Assembly: GCA_030267565.1 (NCBI GenBank)
Contig: BRXU01000012.1
Location: forward strand, 2,478,501-2,542,500
Origin: Pleodorina starrii
Taxonomy: Eukaryota; Chlorophyta; Chlorophyceae; Chlamydomonadales; Volvocaceae
Direction: 5' to 3'
DNA length: 64,000 nt
The notes under the pieces were generated by a model, which made no database searches, had not been told where the DNA came from, and saw nothing but the letters and a program-made list of their open reading frames with translations. Below, in pieces: positions 34,601 through 47,577 of the stretch (the stretch's first letter is position 1; every line of letters begins with the position of its first letter). Position numbers and translations under genes: made by a program.

Positions 34601-37600
34601 AGGAAACCCCTCCTCGGTCAAGGATGGGGGAACGCCGCGGAATCTACTCCGGAAGACGGGATCTGAGTGCCGTCACTCCGGCGATCACTGCCTGAGCGGG
34701 AGCTGAGTGCCGCTCATGATCCAAGTACGGCAGGATCCCTAAGCCCGGCTACGATAGAAAGGCCCGGTCAGGCCTGCCCATCAAGCTCGAGTCACCATTA
34801 CCAGTCTGCAGTACGAATGCAGAAGTCTGTGGCCGCTAGATTCAGTTATATATGTGGGCGCGGAGCACTACCCGATGTGCCAGAAACGCAGTGTGTCGTG
34901 ACAGCTGTCACGACACACAGCGTAATTGACACAGCGTGTCGAAAGCCTGGATTGTACGATCTACACCAGGAAACCCCTCCTCGGTCAAGGATGGGGGAAC
35001 GCCGCGGAATCTACTCCGGAAGACGGGATCTGAGTGCCGTCACTCCGGCGATCACTGCCTGAGCGGGAGCTGAGTGCCGCTCATGATCCAAGTACGGCAG
35101 GATCCGTAAGCCCGGCTACGATAGAAAGGCCCGGTCAGGCCTGCCCATCAAGCTCGAGTCACCATTACCAGTCTGCAGTACGAATGCAGAAGTCTATGGC
35201 CGCTAGATTCAGTTATACATGGGGGGAGTTGCGGGAACCCCGTCTAGCGGTACGCGGCGTGGGTTCGAATCACACGGCCGGCCACTGGTGAGGTGTTCCC
35301 CACGAAAAACCCAGTTCGGGGTTTCTGGTGTGGGGGGGTTGGGCGCGGAGCACTACCCGATGTGCCAGAGACGCAGTGTGTCGTGCCAGCTGTCACGACA
35401 CACAGCGTAATTGACACAGCGTGTCGAAAGCCTGGATTGTACGATCTACACCAGGAAACCCCTCCTCGGTCAAGGATGGGGGAACGCCGCGGAATCTACT
35501 CCGGAAGACGGGATCTGAGTGCCGTCACTCCGGCGATCACTGCCTGAGCGGGAGCTGAGTGCCGCTCATGATCCAAGTACGGCAGGATCCCTAAGCCCGG
35601 CTACGATAGAAAGGCCCGGTCAGGCCTGCCCATCAAGCTCGAGTCACCATTACCAGTCTGCAGTACGAATGCAGAAGTCTGTGGCCGCTAGATTCAGTTA
35701 TATATGTGGGCGCGGAGCACTACCCGATGTGCCAGAGACGCAGTGTGTCGTGACAGCTGTCACGACACACAGCGTAATTGACACAGCGTGTCGAAAGCCT
35801 GGATTGTACGATCTACACCAGGAAACCCCTCCTCGGTCAAGGATGGGGGAACGCCGCGGAATCTACTCCGGAAGACGGGATCTGAGTGCCGTCACTCCGG
35901 CGATCACTGCCTGAGCGGGAGCTGAGTGCCGCTCATGATCCAAGTACGGCAGGATCCCTAAGCCCGGCTACGATAGAAAGGCCCGGTCAGGCCTGCCCAT
36001 CAAGCTCGAGTCACCATTACCAGTCTGCAGTACGAATGCAGAAGTCTATGGCCGCTAGATTCAGTTATATATGGGGGGAGTTGCGGGAACCCCGTCTAGC
36101 GGTACGCGGCGTGGGTTCGAATCACACGGCCGGCCACTGGTGAGGTGTTCCCCACGAAAAACCCAGGTCGGGGTTTCTGTTGTGGGGGGGTTGGGCGCGG
36201 AGCACTACCCGATGTGCCAGAGACGTAGTGTGTCGTGACAGCTGTCACGACACACTGCGTAGTTGACACAGCGTGTCGAAAGCCTGGATTGTACGGTCTA
36301 CACCAGGAAACCCCTCCTCGGTCAAGGATGGGGGAACGCCGCGGAATCTACTCCGGAAGACGGGATCTGAGTGCCGTCACTCCGGCGATCACTGCCTGAG
36401 CGGGAGCTGAGTGCCGCTCATGATCCAAGTACGGCAGGATCCCTAAGCCCGGCTACGATAGAAAGGCCCGGTCAGGCCTGCCCATCAAGCTCGAGTCACC
36501 TTTACCAGTCTGCAGTACGAATGCAGATTTCCTTGGCCGCTAGATTCAGTCATATATTTGGGCGCGGAGCACTACCCGATGTGCCAGAGACGTAGTGTGT
36601 CGTGACAGCTGTCACGACACACTGCGTAATTGACACAGCGTGTCGAAAGCCTGGATTGTACGGTCTACACCAGGAAACCCCTCCTCGGTCAAGGATGGGG
36701 GAACGCCGCGGAATCTACTCCGGAAGACGGGATCTGAGTGCCGTCACTCCGGCGATCACTGCCTGAGCGGGAGCTGAGTGCCGCTCATGATCCAAGTACG
36801 GCAGGATCCCTAAGCCCGGCTACGATAGAAAGGCCCGGTCAGGCCTGCCCATCAAGCTCGAGTCACCATTACCAGTCTGCAGTACGAATGCAGAAGTCTG
36901 TGGCCGCTAGATTCAGTTATATATGTGGGCGCGGAGCACTACCCGATGTGCCAGAGACGCAGTGTGTCGTGACAGCTGTCACGACACACAGCGTAATTGA
37001 CACAGCGTGTCGAAAGCCTGGATTGTACGATCTACACCAGGAAACCCCTCCTCGGTCAAGGATGGGGGAACGCCGCGGAATCTACTCCGGAAGACGGGAT
37101 CTGAGTGCCGTCACTCCGGCGATCACTGCCTGAGCGGGAGCTGAGTGCCGCTCATGATCCAAGTACGGCAGGATCCGTAAGCCCGGCTACGATAGAAAGG
37201 CCCGGTCAGGCCTGCCCATCAAGCTCGAGTCACCATTACCAGTCTGCAGTACGAATGCAGAAGTCTATGGCCGCTAGATTCAGTTATATATGGGGGGAGT
37301 TGCGGGAACCCCGTCTAGCGGTACGCGGCGTGGGTTCGAATCACACGGCCGGCCACTGGTGAGGTGTTCCCCACGAAAAACCCAGGTCGGGGTTTCTGGT
37401 GTGGGGGGGTTGGGCGCGGAGCACTACCCGATGTGCCAGAGACGCAGTGTGTCGTGCCAGCTGTCACGACACACAGCGTAATTGACACAGCGTGTCGAAA
37501 GCCTGGATTGTACGATCTACACCAGGAAACCCCTCCTCGGTCAAGGATGGGGGAACGCCGCGGAATCTACTCCGGAAGACGGGATCTGAGTGCCGTCACT

Positions 37601-40600
37601 CCGGCGATCACTGCCTGAGCGGGAGCTGAGTGCCGCTCATGATCCAAGTACGGCAGGATCCCTAAGCCCGGCTACGATAGAAAGGCCCGGTCAGGCCTGC
37701 CCATCAAGCTAGAGTCACCATTACCAGTCTGCAGTACGAATGCAGAAGTCTGTGGCCGCTAGATTCAGTTATATATGTGGGCGCGGAGCACTACCCGATG
37801 TGCCAGAGACGTAGTGTGTCGTGACAGCTGTCACGACACACTGCGTAGTTGACACAGCGTGTCGAAAGCCTGGATTGTACGGTCTACACCAGGAAACCCC
37901 TCCTCGGTCAAGGATGGGGGAACGCCGCGGAATCTACTCCGGAAGACGGGATCTGAGTGCCGTCACTCCGGCGATCACTGCCTGAGCGGGAGCTGAGTGC
38001 CGCTCATGATCCAAGTACGGCAGGATCCCTAAGCCCGGCTACGATAGAAAGGCCCGGTCAGGCCTGCCCATCAAGCTCGAGTCACCTTTACCAGTCTGCA
38101 GTACGAATGCAGATTTCCTTGGCCGCTAGATTCAGTCATATATTTGGGCGCGGAGCACTACCCGATGTGCCAGAGACGTAGTGTGTCGTGACAGCTGTCA
38201 CGACACACTGCGTAATTGACACAGCGTGTCGAAAGCCTGGATTGTACGGTCTACACCAGGAAACCCCTCCTCGGTCAAGGATGGGGGAACGCCGCGGAAT
38301 CTACTCCGGAAGACGGGATCTGAGTGCCGTCACTCCGGCGATCACTGCCTGAGCGGGAGCTGAGTGCCGCTCATGATCCAAGTACGGCAGGATCCCTAAG
38401 CCCGGCTACGATAGAAAGGCCCGGTCAGGCCTGCCCATCAAGCTCGAGTCACCATTACCAGTCTGCAGTACGAATGCAGAAGTCTGTGGCCGCTAGATTC
38501 AGTTATATATGTGGGCGCGGAGCACTACCCGATGTGCCAGAGACGCAGTGTGTCGTGACAGCTGTCACGACACACAGCGTAATTGACACAGCGTGTCGAA
38601 AGCCTGGATTGTACGATCTACACCAGGAAACCCCTCCTCGGTCAAGGATGGGGGAACGCCGCGGAATCTACTCCGGAAGACGGGATCTGAGTGCCGTCAC
38701 TCCGGCGATCACTGCCTGAGCGGGAGCTGAGTGCCGCTCATGATCCAAGTACGGCAGGATCCGTAAGCCCGGCTACGATAGAAAGGCCCGGTCAGGCCTG
38801 CCCATCAAGCTCGAGTCACCATTACCAGTCTGCAGTACGAATGCAGAAGTCTATGGCCGCTAGATTCAGTTATATATGGGGGGAGTTGCGGGAACCCCGT
38901 CTAGCGGTACGCGGCGTGGGTTCGAATCACACGGCCGGCCACTGGTGAGGTGTTCCCCACGAAAAACCCAGGTCGGGGTTTCTGGTGTGGGGGGGTTGGG
39001 CGCGGAGCACTACCCGATGTGCCAGAGACGCAGTGTGTCGTGCCAGCTGTCACGACACACAGCGTAATTGACACAGCGTGTCGAAAGCCTGGATTGTACG
39101 ATCTACACCAGGAAACCCCTCCTCGGTCAAGGATGGGGGAACGCCGCGGAATCTACTCCGGAAGACGGGATCTGAGTGCCGTCACTCCGGCGATCACTGC
39201 CTGAGCGGGAGCTGAGTGCCGCTCATGATCCAAGTACGGCAGGATCCCTAAGCCCGGCTACGATAGAAAGGCCCGGTCAGGCCTGCCCATCAAGCTAGAG
39301 TCACCATTACCAGTCTGCAGTACGAATGCAGAAGTCTGTGGCCGCTAGATTCAGTTATATATGTGGGCGCGGAGCACTACCCGATGTGCCAGAGACGCAG
39401 TGTGTCGTGACAGCTGTCACGACACACAGCGTAATTGACACAGCGTGTCGAAAGCCTGGATTGTACGATCTACACCAGGAAACCCCTCCTCGGTCAAGGA
39501 TGGGGGAACGCCGCGGAATCTACTCCGGAAGACGGGATCTGAGTGCCGTCACTCCGGCGATCACTGCCTGAGCGGGAGCTGAGTGCCGCTCATGATCCAA
39601 GTACGGCAGGATCCCTAAGCCCGGCTACGATAGAAAGGCCCGGTCAGGCCTGCCCATCAAGCTCGAGTCACCATTACCAGTCTGCAGTACGAATGCAGAA
39701 GTCTATGGCCGCTAGATTCAGTTATATATGGGGGGAGTTGCGGGAACCCCGTCTAGCGGTACGCGGCGTGGGTTCGAATCACACGGCCGGCCACTGGTGA
39801 GGTGTTCCCCACGAAAAACCCAGGTCGGGGTTTCTGGTGTGGGGGGGTTGGGCGCGGTGCACTACCCGATGTGCCAGAGACGCAGTGTGTCGTGCCAGCT
39901 GTCACGACACACAGCGTAATTGACACAGCGTGTCGAAAGCCTGGATTGTACGATCTACACCAGGAAACCCCTCCTCGGTCAAGGATGGGGGAACGCCGCG
40001 GAATCTACTCCGGAAGACGGGATCTGAGTGCCGTCACTCCGGCGATCACTGCCTGAGCGGGAGCTGAGTGCCGCTCATGATCCAAGTACGGCAGGATCCC
40101 TAAGCCCGGCTACGATAGAAAGGCCCGGTCAGGCCTGCCCATCAAGCTAGAGTCACCATTACCAGTCTGCAGTACGAATGCAGAAGTCTGTGGCCGCTAG
40201 ATTCAGTTATATATGTGGGCGCGGAGCACTACCCGATGTGCCAGAGACGCAGTGTGTCGTGACAGCTGTCACGACACACAGCGTAATTGACACAGCGTGT
40301 CGAAAGCCTGGATTGTACGATCTACACCAGGAAACCCCTCCTCGGTCAAGGATGGGGGAACGCCGCGGAATCTACTCCGGAAGACGGGATCTGAGTGCCG
40401 TCACTCCGGCGATCACTGCCTGAGCGGGAGCTGAGTGCCGCTCATGATCCAAGTACGGCAGGATCCCTAAGCCCGGCTACGATAGAAAGGCCCGGTCAGG
40501 CCTGCCCATCAAGCTCGAGTCACCATTACCAGTCTGCAGTACGAATGCAGAAGTCTATGGCCGCTAGATTCAGTTATATATGGGGGGAGTTGCGGGAACC

Positions 40601-40750
40601 CCGTCTAGCGGTACGCGGCGTGGGTTCGAATCACACGGCCGGCCACTGGTGAGGTGTTCCCCACGGAGAACCCAGTTCGGAGTTTCTGGTGTGGGGGGGT
40701 TGGGCGCGGAGCACTACCCGATGTGCCAGTGACGTAGTGTGTCGTGACAG
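25617..40750. repeat. Satellite: 36 tandem copies of a TIR-bounded element (367 / 485 bp units)
   Basis: The array starts CTGTCACGACACACTGCGT and ends ACGTAGTGTGTCGTGACAG, which is the same terminal sequence inverted (18 of 19 bases pair). Between units the two ends abut, giving a 28-bp palindrome centred on CAGCTG. Thirty-six units fit the length exactly: 17 long (485 bp), 18 short (367 bp) and a first unit of 283 bp, total 15,134 bp. Long units contain an extra 118 bp. Junctions after most long units carry one mismatch in the palindrome (GTGCCAG instead of GTGACAG). Unit identity is very high; the first and last units diverge most. Units are not multiples of three and their overlapping frames start at GTG, so I regard them as non-coding. 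This looks like a MITE-like transposon amplified into a satellite. The mechanism is unknown. Confidence 0.95.
26192..26280 (+). other. tRNA-like / Pol III B-box-like segment of the long satellite units (first copy)
   Basis: Long units carry GGTTCGAATCAC (here 26257-26268), close to the tRNA B box, within a T-arm-like hairpin GTGGG-TTCGAAT-CACAC that has one mismatch. Upstream, TAGATTCAGT resembles an A box. TGGCCG at 26192 can pair with CGGCCA near 26274-26279 like an acceptor stem, with three extra bases between T stem and acceptor strand. The fit is too poor for a functional tRNA. A tRNA-derived, SINE-like fragment is the better reading. The 118 bases absent from short units are about 26217-26334. 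The same segment recurs in all 17 long units. Confidence 0.55.
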
Positions 40751-43700
40751 GCCGCAACGGTGGCACAAACTACCGTAGGTAGAGGTGCAGCTAGCTGCCG
40801 CAACAACCCGCACGCACTTATCCAATCCTTATTGCATGCTGATTGCGGCGAGCTGGATAGATGGTTGGATGGCGGAGTGCGCGGGATGAGAGCGGATGGG
40901 ATTCACGGCGGTGGGTTCCACAAATCCAGCTGGGTGGGACGTGAGAGCATTTTTCTGGGCGGGTTAGGGCTGTGGATAGGACGCTGGGGAAGAATGCAGG
41001 GCGGATGCAGAGGGTGGCTGCGAGACTGCTCAGCGCTTCATCATGAGGGGCGGAGGGAAGGACGTCAGTAGATAGCCCATAAGGAACAAATGTCCCTCGG
41101 GGGCTCGGGCTGCCTGCGACCACGGTTTGATCCACGGTTTGAGCCGCCGAAGCAGCAGACACGTGCGGCAACCAAAGCCGCCTGAGGCATGGATCGAGCG
41201 ACGCAGGCTGCTGCCTGCTGTCGCGTCTGAGTCGCACCGCATCGCTGCGCAACACAGCACAGCGCAGCACGAGCGACATGAAAGGCTCATTTTCAATCTC
41301 TCCTCGTAGCAAAGCACGGCATCGCAACTTGGAGGGTCACCATCATCTATCGGAACAGACCGACAGACACTAACGACCAGATAGACAGATGGACACGACA
41401 GAGAGCGCAGGGCAGGCACGCAGCACAGGCCGCCCGCTTTGTTCAACCCCCGCTTCAAGCCGCGTAGCCGCCCCTCCAGAGAAGCCTCCACCAGGTTCGG
41501 TGCCCCACCCCGGGGCTCTTCCCCGCTCCCGCCCCCCGGACCCGGACCGATGGCTCTCGGCCTCTCCACTCAGCACCGCAGCCCGAGCCAGGGGTGGCAC
41601 AGCCCTCAGGGGCATATGGGACGTATGGCGGAAGTCTTGCGTGACAATCAAAAGGGGCAGCAGGCAACATCGCCGACCATCGGCCAAATCGAAGACCCAG
41701 GAAGCCCGCCCGTAAGACGGATAGAGAGATAGGACAGGAAAACCCTAAGACGGATAGAGAGATAGAGAGGGATAGACGGATAGAGAGAGACGGAGAGAGA
41801 CGGATAGAGAGATAGGACAGGAAGCCCGCCCGTAAGACGGATAGAGAGAGGCAGGCTTCAGAGGAAATGGCCCGCCTGCGCAGCGGGGTCTGTCCATTCC
41901 TTAACGTGGCCACACGCACAGCAGCACAACAGGCGGCGCGGCGGCGGCGGCATGAGCCAGCGATTGCCGCAAGAATGACGTGGCGCCCATCCCTACCCCC
42001 TCCACCTGATTATCCACGCCTCATCTAAACCCTAGCCAACTACATCCACTGCACGACCAATACAGTCATCCTTAATGGGTTCAAAGGTCCAAGTTCTGCG
42101 GTTTCGGGGACTTGTGCAGGAATGCCTTCGCGACCTGTTGACGACACCGTCGGCAGACACGGCGCGGCCAAGCCAAAATTAGGCAGATGAAAGTGAAAAG
42201 GCGTTTTACATTTTCAGCCTTCATTTCGTTCGGCGTCGTGGTCTGTTCGGGTCCGCCTTTTCGATCCTTCAGTGCATCGCCCGCGCTTTTGCGTTGGCGG
42301 GCAGGGGTGGGCGCGGTCGAAGAGTTCGTGTGCTCGAAAGTAAGGGATGAGAGTGCACGGCCCCTCAGGGTTATCCTCGCCAAGCCTGGCAGCCAACAAG
42401 CACCAGGACTCGCCGATACAGTGCTGCTGTCACGGAAGCCACTGTGCCACTGCCGCTGCAGAACGAATGGCTTGTTGGCTTCCGTGCGCCTGGGGGCCGG
42501 GGCAACGGGTGGCCAGGCTCGGCGCATATAGGTTTCCCTTCTACCCGCCCGCTGTGATGTTAACCGGTGGCCTTTTGGTAAAGGCCGAGGCGCGCGCTTG
42601 TCGGCTTATCACCCTGTCTAGTCAGTTACAACTGAGCAAGCGGGCGCATGTCGGCTAGCACTTGCAAGGGCACGAGATACGTAAGGTCGCGCGCACGATA
42701 TACCAGCGCCAAGCGAGGTGACCGGACGGACACTCATGCCCGGCCTTGTGAAAGGGGGAGGGGCCGCCTAAGATTCGGCGCCTCCCTGGATTCTATCTCC
42801 TACAGTAGCTCTCCCAGCCCTGTGAGCACAGCCGAGCCACCCAACGGGCCGTAAATCGTTGTTGACGCAATAGAACACTCACATACGGGAGGTAAAGGCT
42901 GGCCCTGGAAAACTGCGGCTCATCAGCCAAAGTTCTTACGTGGAAATACTGAGGCACGCGCACATCTGCAATACGGTAGGTCTGCAAAGAGGTGGCATAA
43001 GCAAAACCCATCGCTTACATCAACTGGGCTAACGATGGCCCCGTTGTTAGGATGGGAGCCCCTACGGAGTTTAGGTGAGCGCCCGTTTGGCACATGTTCG
43101 AAAAGGTTGATGCAAGTACGGCGCTGTACGGCAATGCCCGCCATGCAGGTTTTCTGGCGCCTTGTCCAACCAAATCGCAGTCAACCCGCAATCCGTGAAC
43201 AAATCGACGGCTGCAGCTAGCCCCCTAAGATGCAGCCCGCAAACAACTCCCTTGCTTCAACACGTCAGTTCCGTTGCGTTCAGGTCACACAAAGCCGCGG
43301 CGGGCGTCAACAGTCGTGCACGCCGTGCCCTTTCTCACTCCCCGCTGCAACGCCGGAGGCCTTGTTAGGCCACTCGGCTCCGGGGAGCTATCGGGGAAAA
43401 ACGCAGCGGCCACACAGCGACTGCAAGTTGGATAATAAAGGACCACAACGCACACGAGCAAAGACAAAACACAACGGCGCGTCAAGGGTTAAGGTAAACC
43501 GCTCCATCGATCCACGTCCGGGTCACGAGGAAACGTTGTATTGTTTAAGTGTCAAAACCACACCCATGAATACACGAATCATTTTTCAAGCTCCCGCATT
43601 TCTTCACAGCCCATGCCAACTGACTTTGTCATGTGACTTGACGTGTCAGGTCGCAAGCCGGCCCCATGGCCGCCGTGCCGGTCGCAACCCAACCGCAAGC

Positions 43701-44864
43701 TGGAGGCACAGTGCTCGTACCGCCGCCGGGCAGCTCGTTTCTGCCCTGAGCCTCCCAACCATTCATTAAGCAATGCAGCCGCAGCCAACCTCAGTCCATC
43801 CGCAATCCACCACAACGAATGCCAATCCACTAACAGGCGCCGCCAAAGGCTGGCTGGCACCGCACTTTCTTTGCCAAGTTTGCGAGCGCAATAGAATACT
43901 ATCAGACGGCTTGCAGCTCAGCTGCCTTGAAGGCGTCTGCCGGTGTACGGAGGAGCATCCGGCCACACCGTCCCCATACCGGCCACACACCGTACTACCA
44001 TCGTACGTGGTGTAATGCAAACCCCGTAGTGTGAAATATCGTTCGGATGGCTCTATATCTGCTGTCCTAATCAGAATATCGCGATATACGTCTGCATGGA
44101 ACTACCGGTACACGACAACGCCCTGGCAAGCACGAGCATGTCTGACAATGCGTCAGTCACGATGATGACGATGCATGCTAGTGATGACGCACCAAAGAAA
44201 CAAGACGGCGTATCGACAAGGATCATGCCGTCGATCGTACAAACGTGCGGGGCAGGACCGCGCCGTCCCCACGGCGCGCATTGCTGCCCCCCGTCCAACA
44301 CACCTGCCGCCGGCCTGCCCCTTGAGATTTACACCTCTCCAGTCTCCACAACAATGCTATGCCCTCCTGCATTTAACATACGATGACTCCAAACACTCGC
44401 ACTCGCGCTCACAAGTCATCATCCCCATCCTCCACCTCCACCTCATCATCAGTTTGTTGAGCCAACCTCGCGCTCCGCGACGCAGCTTGGCGATGATCCT
44501 CTGGTGGGTTTGTAGTACATTGCTGTACCTGAAGAGGGTGGTCCAGCGCGTCACAACTCAGGAAATATCAGGGGACGCTTTGGCACAGTTTGCGTCAAAA
44601 GAATCAACGGAACTAACAAGCATAGCTTCTCAGCGGGCATAGCACGGGTGAGCCGCCGGTACACGCCGGTGCGGTCTTCTGGGTGCGGTCTCGTGCATCC
44701 GGGGTACCGGCATCCGGACCGAGACCGCAACTCCAGATATGAGCCGCCGCAATCGCCTCCTAGAACTTAACTTGCCAGCATGTCCTTGCGGGCTGTTTAG
44801 AAATTTACTCGCCTTACCTGTACACTGCGGCGGCGCCCAGCCTTGCCCTGTCCTGCACGCCTCC
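40751..44864. other. Intergenic region between the satellite and gene F
   Basis: No gene is supported. It contains the GATAGA-rich repeat (listed separately). A minus-strand TGTAA (plus strand TTACA at 44329-44333) lies about 530 bases beyond the gene F stop and may be its poly(A) signal. Confidence 0.55.
41698..41850. repeat. GACGGATAGAGAGATAG-type microsatellite with flanking duplication
   Basis: Imperfect GATAGAGA and GACGGA repeats fill this stretch. A longer block (AGGAAGCCCGCCCGTAAGAC) occurs at both ends, about 41699 and 41819, so the tract was partly duplicated as a unit. Confidence 0.75.
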
Positions 44865-47577
44865 CTACACCAACGCCGCCGTGGTGTTGTACAGCACTGC
44901 CGGGGGACGCGCGCGGGGGGAGGGGCAGCACAACAAGGAGGGAAACACACACAGAGTGGGTCTGGGCGGAGACAAAGGCTTGCGGCCGTCAACACAGGGC
45001 GCAGGGCAGCGGGGCCAAGACCCGGGTACGGCCCCGGATTTGGGGCCCTGCCCGGATGTGGTGAGGGACTTGGCGCCTCACCGTTTCTCAAGAAGTACAT
45101 GTCTGTGGCGATATTTCCGGGCGCCCTGTAGCGACACACGATGATCTTGCAGCCGCCCGATATCGTGCGGCCGCCGCCGATGGGCATGGAGATGTCTGAC
45201 ATGCCCACCCCGCAGCCCATACTCGAGGTGCTCCGCCAGACCTGCAAGCGCGCGTGAGGGCCGGGGGGGGGCGAACGTCCCGTCTCCCGTGTCCGCGGTG
45301 TGGCGTGTGTGGTGCGCGTGCAGCGCGAATGCTGGTGGCTTTGGGGGTGCCTCCGGGGAAGGGAAGGGAAGCGAGGGCGCACGGCACTGCTCCCAACCAG
45401 GGCCTGAAACACAGCTAGATAGGTCCTGGCTGGCATAGAAGCTAGGGGGATTCCGTCTTCCATCTCATCTGGTAACGGCCCTCTTCAGCAAGCAAGAAAA
45501 GGATGAGGAGCAGCGCGCCGTGTGCGAGGGAAGGCGCCGACGGGCTGAGATGTGGCGCGTTCTAGTCGGTTTTGCGGCTAGGTACCGCAACAAACTGCGA
45601 GATGCATCGCCGCGGATGAGCGTCCCAAGGCACAAGGGTGCGAAGGGGCGAAGAGGGTGTGCCGGATCTATCCGGGTTCCCACGCCACTGAAGTTGAGCG
45701 CCGCTGCACTCCATTGCCCCACCCTTGAAACTCCCAAACCGCACGTCCACTGCTTTGTCCAGACCGGGGCCTAGGCTCAGTAGTCACCCACCAGCTGCGT
45801 GAAGTGGCCAACGTCCTTGGGCCAGTTGTCATAAAAGGGCTGGGCGGCGCTAAAGTCGTAGTCCTGGACTTCGCTGTACCAGCTCCTGGCCGCCACTGTG
45901 CAGTTGTTGTCGGGCTTGGGCGCGCGCTGCACCTGCGGTCACGATGGGCCGTACCACAATGGGCCGTGCAACCAGCAGCGCAAATGGTATGAAGGTCCAG
46001 GCTGGCAGGAAGGCAGGTGGGGCAACGAACTGAGGACGGACGGGGGGCATAGGGCCCGGCAGCCGGTGGTCCGTCATTCGGTGGTGTCCCTGACCGGGTG
46101 GCGCGCGCCCAACCCATCAGGGTTCCCCACACAACAACGGGCACCGTCATCCCAGGCCATATCCCCTCACACAGCGCACCATCATCAGGTTCTCGCCATA
46201 GTCCCTTCCTCCCGAGTGCTTCAGCGTGCATCCGCCATCCGCCAGCTTCTGAGCGTAGGCGGCGGAGGCGGCTGCCAGGCTGGCGTTCCAGGTCAGGGCC
46301 GGCGCCTGGTGGCGTGCACGGTAAAAGTTGGTCAGGTTTAGGATGCCCGCCGCATCGGGGCAGCCGCCGCCTACGTAACGGGGTCAACAGGGCGGCAAGA
46401 AGCGGCGGGGTTTATGTTTGCGGGATGCCAATGCGGCTGTTGCACTGGGCGTTACACTGTAAGCACAACAAGAACAACAGCAGCAGCAGCAGTAGCATCA
46501 TCAGCAGCAACTGGGGGTTTGTGCCGTTGGAGGTCCGCGTCGCCGCAAGCGGGTTCTCAGCTTCCCGCAATGAGGTATGCGCGCACCGGAAGCGGTGCGG
46601 TCGTGAGCCGAAAGGCCACCGAGACCCCCCACTCAGCGTGTGGCGCATCGCAAACACTACGCGGCCCGCAACTTGGCAAATCAGCAAGGTGCCGAATGAA
46701 GCCTGGACAGTGCACAGTGAGCGCAGCACTCGGCAGCCCATCTCTGACACGTATCATGGATTGACGGGTGTACCATGCAAGGGATGTCCCGGGTGAAGTT
46801 GTGTTAAGGAAGGCGCAGCGCTCGTGCATAACCCGGTGCCCCATCGGAGCCATTGCCAAAGTACCTGTCGGTAGATCCGCGCCACTTGGGGGAGGCCTTG
46901 GCGACGGCGGCAACGGTGATGAGGTCACGTTTCTAGGGGGAGGCGCTTGGGAATGCGGGCGTGGCGGCGGAGAGGGTGGTGGGAATGGCGGGGATGGGGG
47001 GCGGATGGGGGGCGCATTGGGGGCTGAAGGGAACGATGGCGCGGCGGGCGGTGGCGGCGGCGGGGGTGGTGGAGGTGGCGGGGGCGGGCTGGGCGACGGG
47101 GGCGACGGAGGCGGCCTCAATGTCGCGGTTTGTTTTGGCGGGCTGCGGGCCGGCTGGGGCTTGGGGGGAGGAGGCCTGGCAGAGCGTAAAGACGGGATCC
47201 GCGGCGGTCGCGGCGGTCGTGGCGCCCGTGGAGACCGCGGGGAGGCGGGCGCGTCCGGCTCATCGGGCATCTCCGGCACCCTGCCATACGAAACGCCGCC
47301 AGTCGCGAGCCCCCGACGACCCAGTTGGGTGATACCTGGATTGGTAAATGTTACGGGGAGAAGGAAGACCACGGACGGGAGCTGCGTGAAGTTCAACTTT
47401 TCGATTCCTGTCGGCCAGCTCACACAGAGCAGCAAGGACGAGTACCGCGGCCTATATGTGCGTAATCAACCATTTAAACTTACGATTGTTCAGCCCGTCC
47501 TCCGCCAGGGCAGGGCAAAGAAACAAGCTAATGGTGAACATGACCAAAACGGCACACATGTCGAATCGTATCGTCAT
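44865..47577 (-). CDS. CAP gene F: secreted HRGP protein with CAP/SCP domain
   Basis: Minus-strand model: 47577-47484, 47335-46865, 46370-46180, 45932-45792, 45241-45082, 44896-44865, 362 aa, all phases consistent. Exon 1 is 31 codons plus one base and encodes a signal peptide (MTIRFDMCAVLVMFTISLFL, cleavage probably after CPALA). The donor is a perfect GTAAGT. Exon 2, about residues 32-188, is a Pro-rich spacer with a run of about 14 prolines and RPPRPPR blocks. The CAP domain, about 189-352, has FYRARHQA, DYGENLMM, SWYSEV, GHFTQL and IIVCRYRAPGNI, with the four cavity residues intact. The 32-nt last exon gives VLYNTTAALV with an NxT sequon. It keeps all five introns, like A and B, but its CAP sequence is close to intron-poor E. 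It is divergent from gene E. Predicted ECM protein. Confidence 0.92.

Noticed and set aside
25662..40652. Repeated 63-131 codon open frames throughout the satellite
   Set aside because: They start at GTG or other non-ATG codons, the 367-bp unit is not a multiple of three, and frames in all phases repeat with the array. They follow from the repeat and are not genes.
25617..40750. CRISPR array or ribozyme (hammerhead-type) satellite
   Set aside because: There are no short repeats with unique spacers, and I found no CTGATGA...GAAA core on either strand of the unit. A careful covariance-model scan could still find another ribozyme class.
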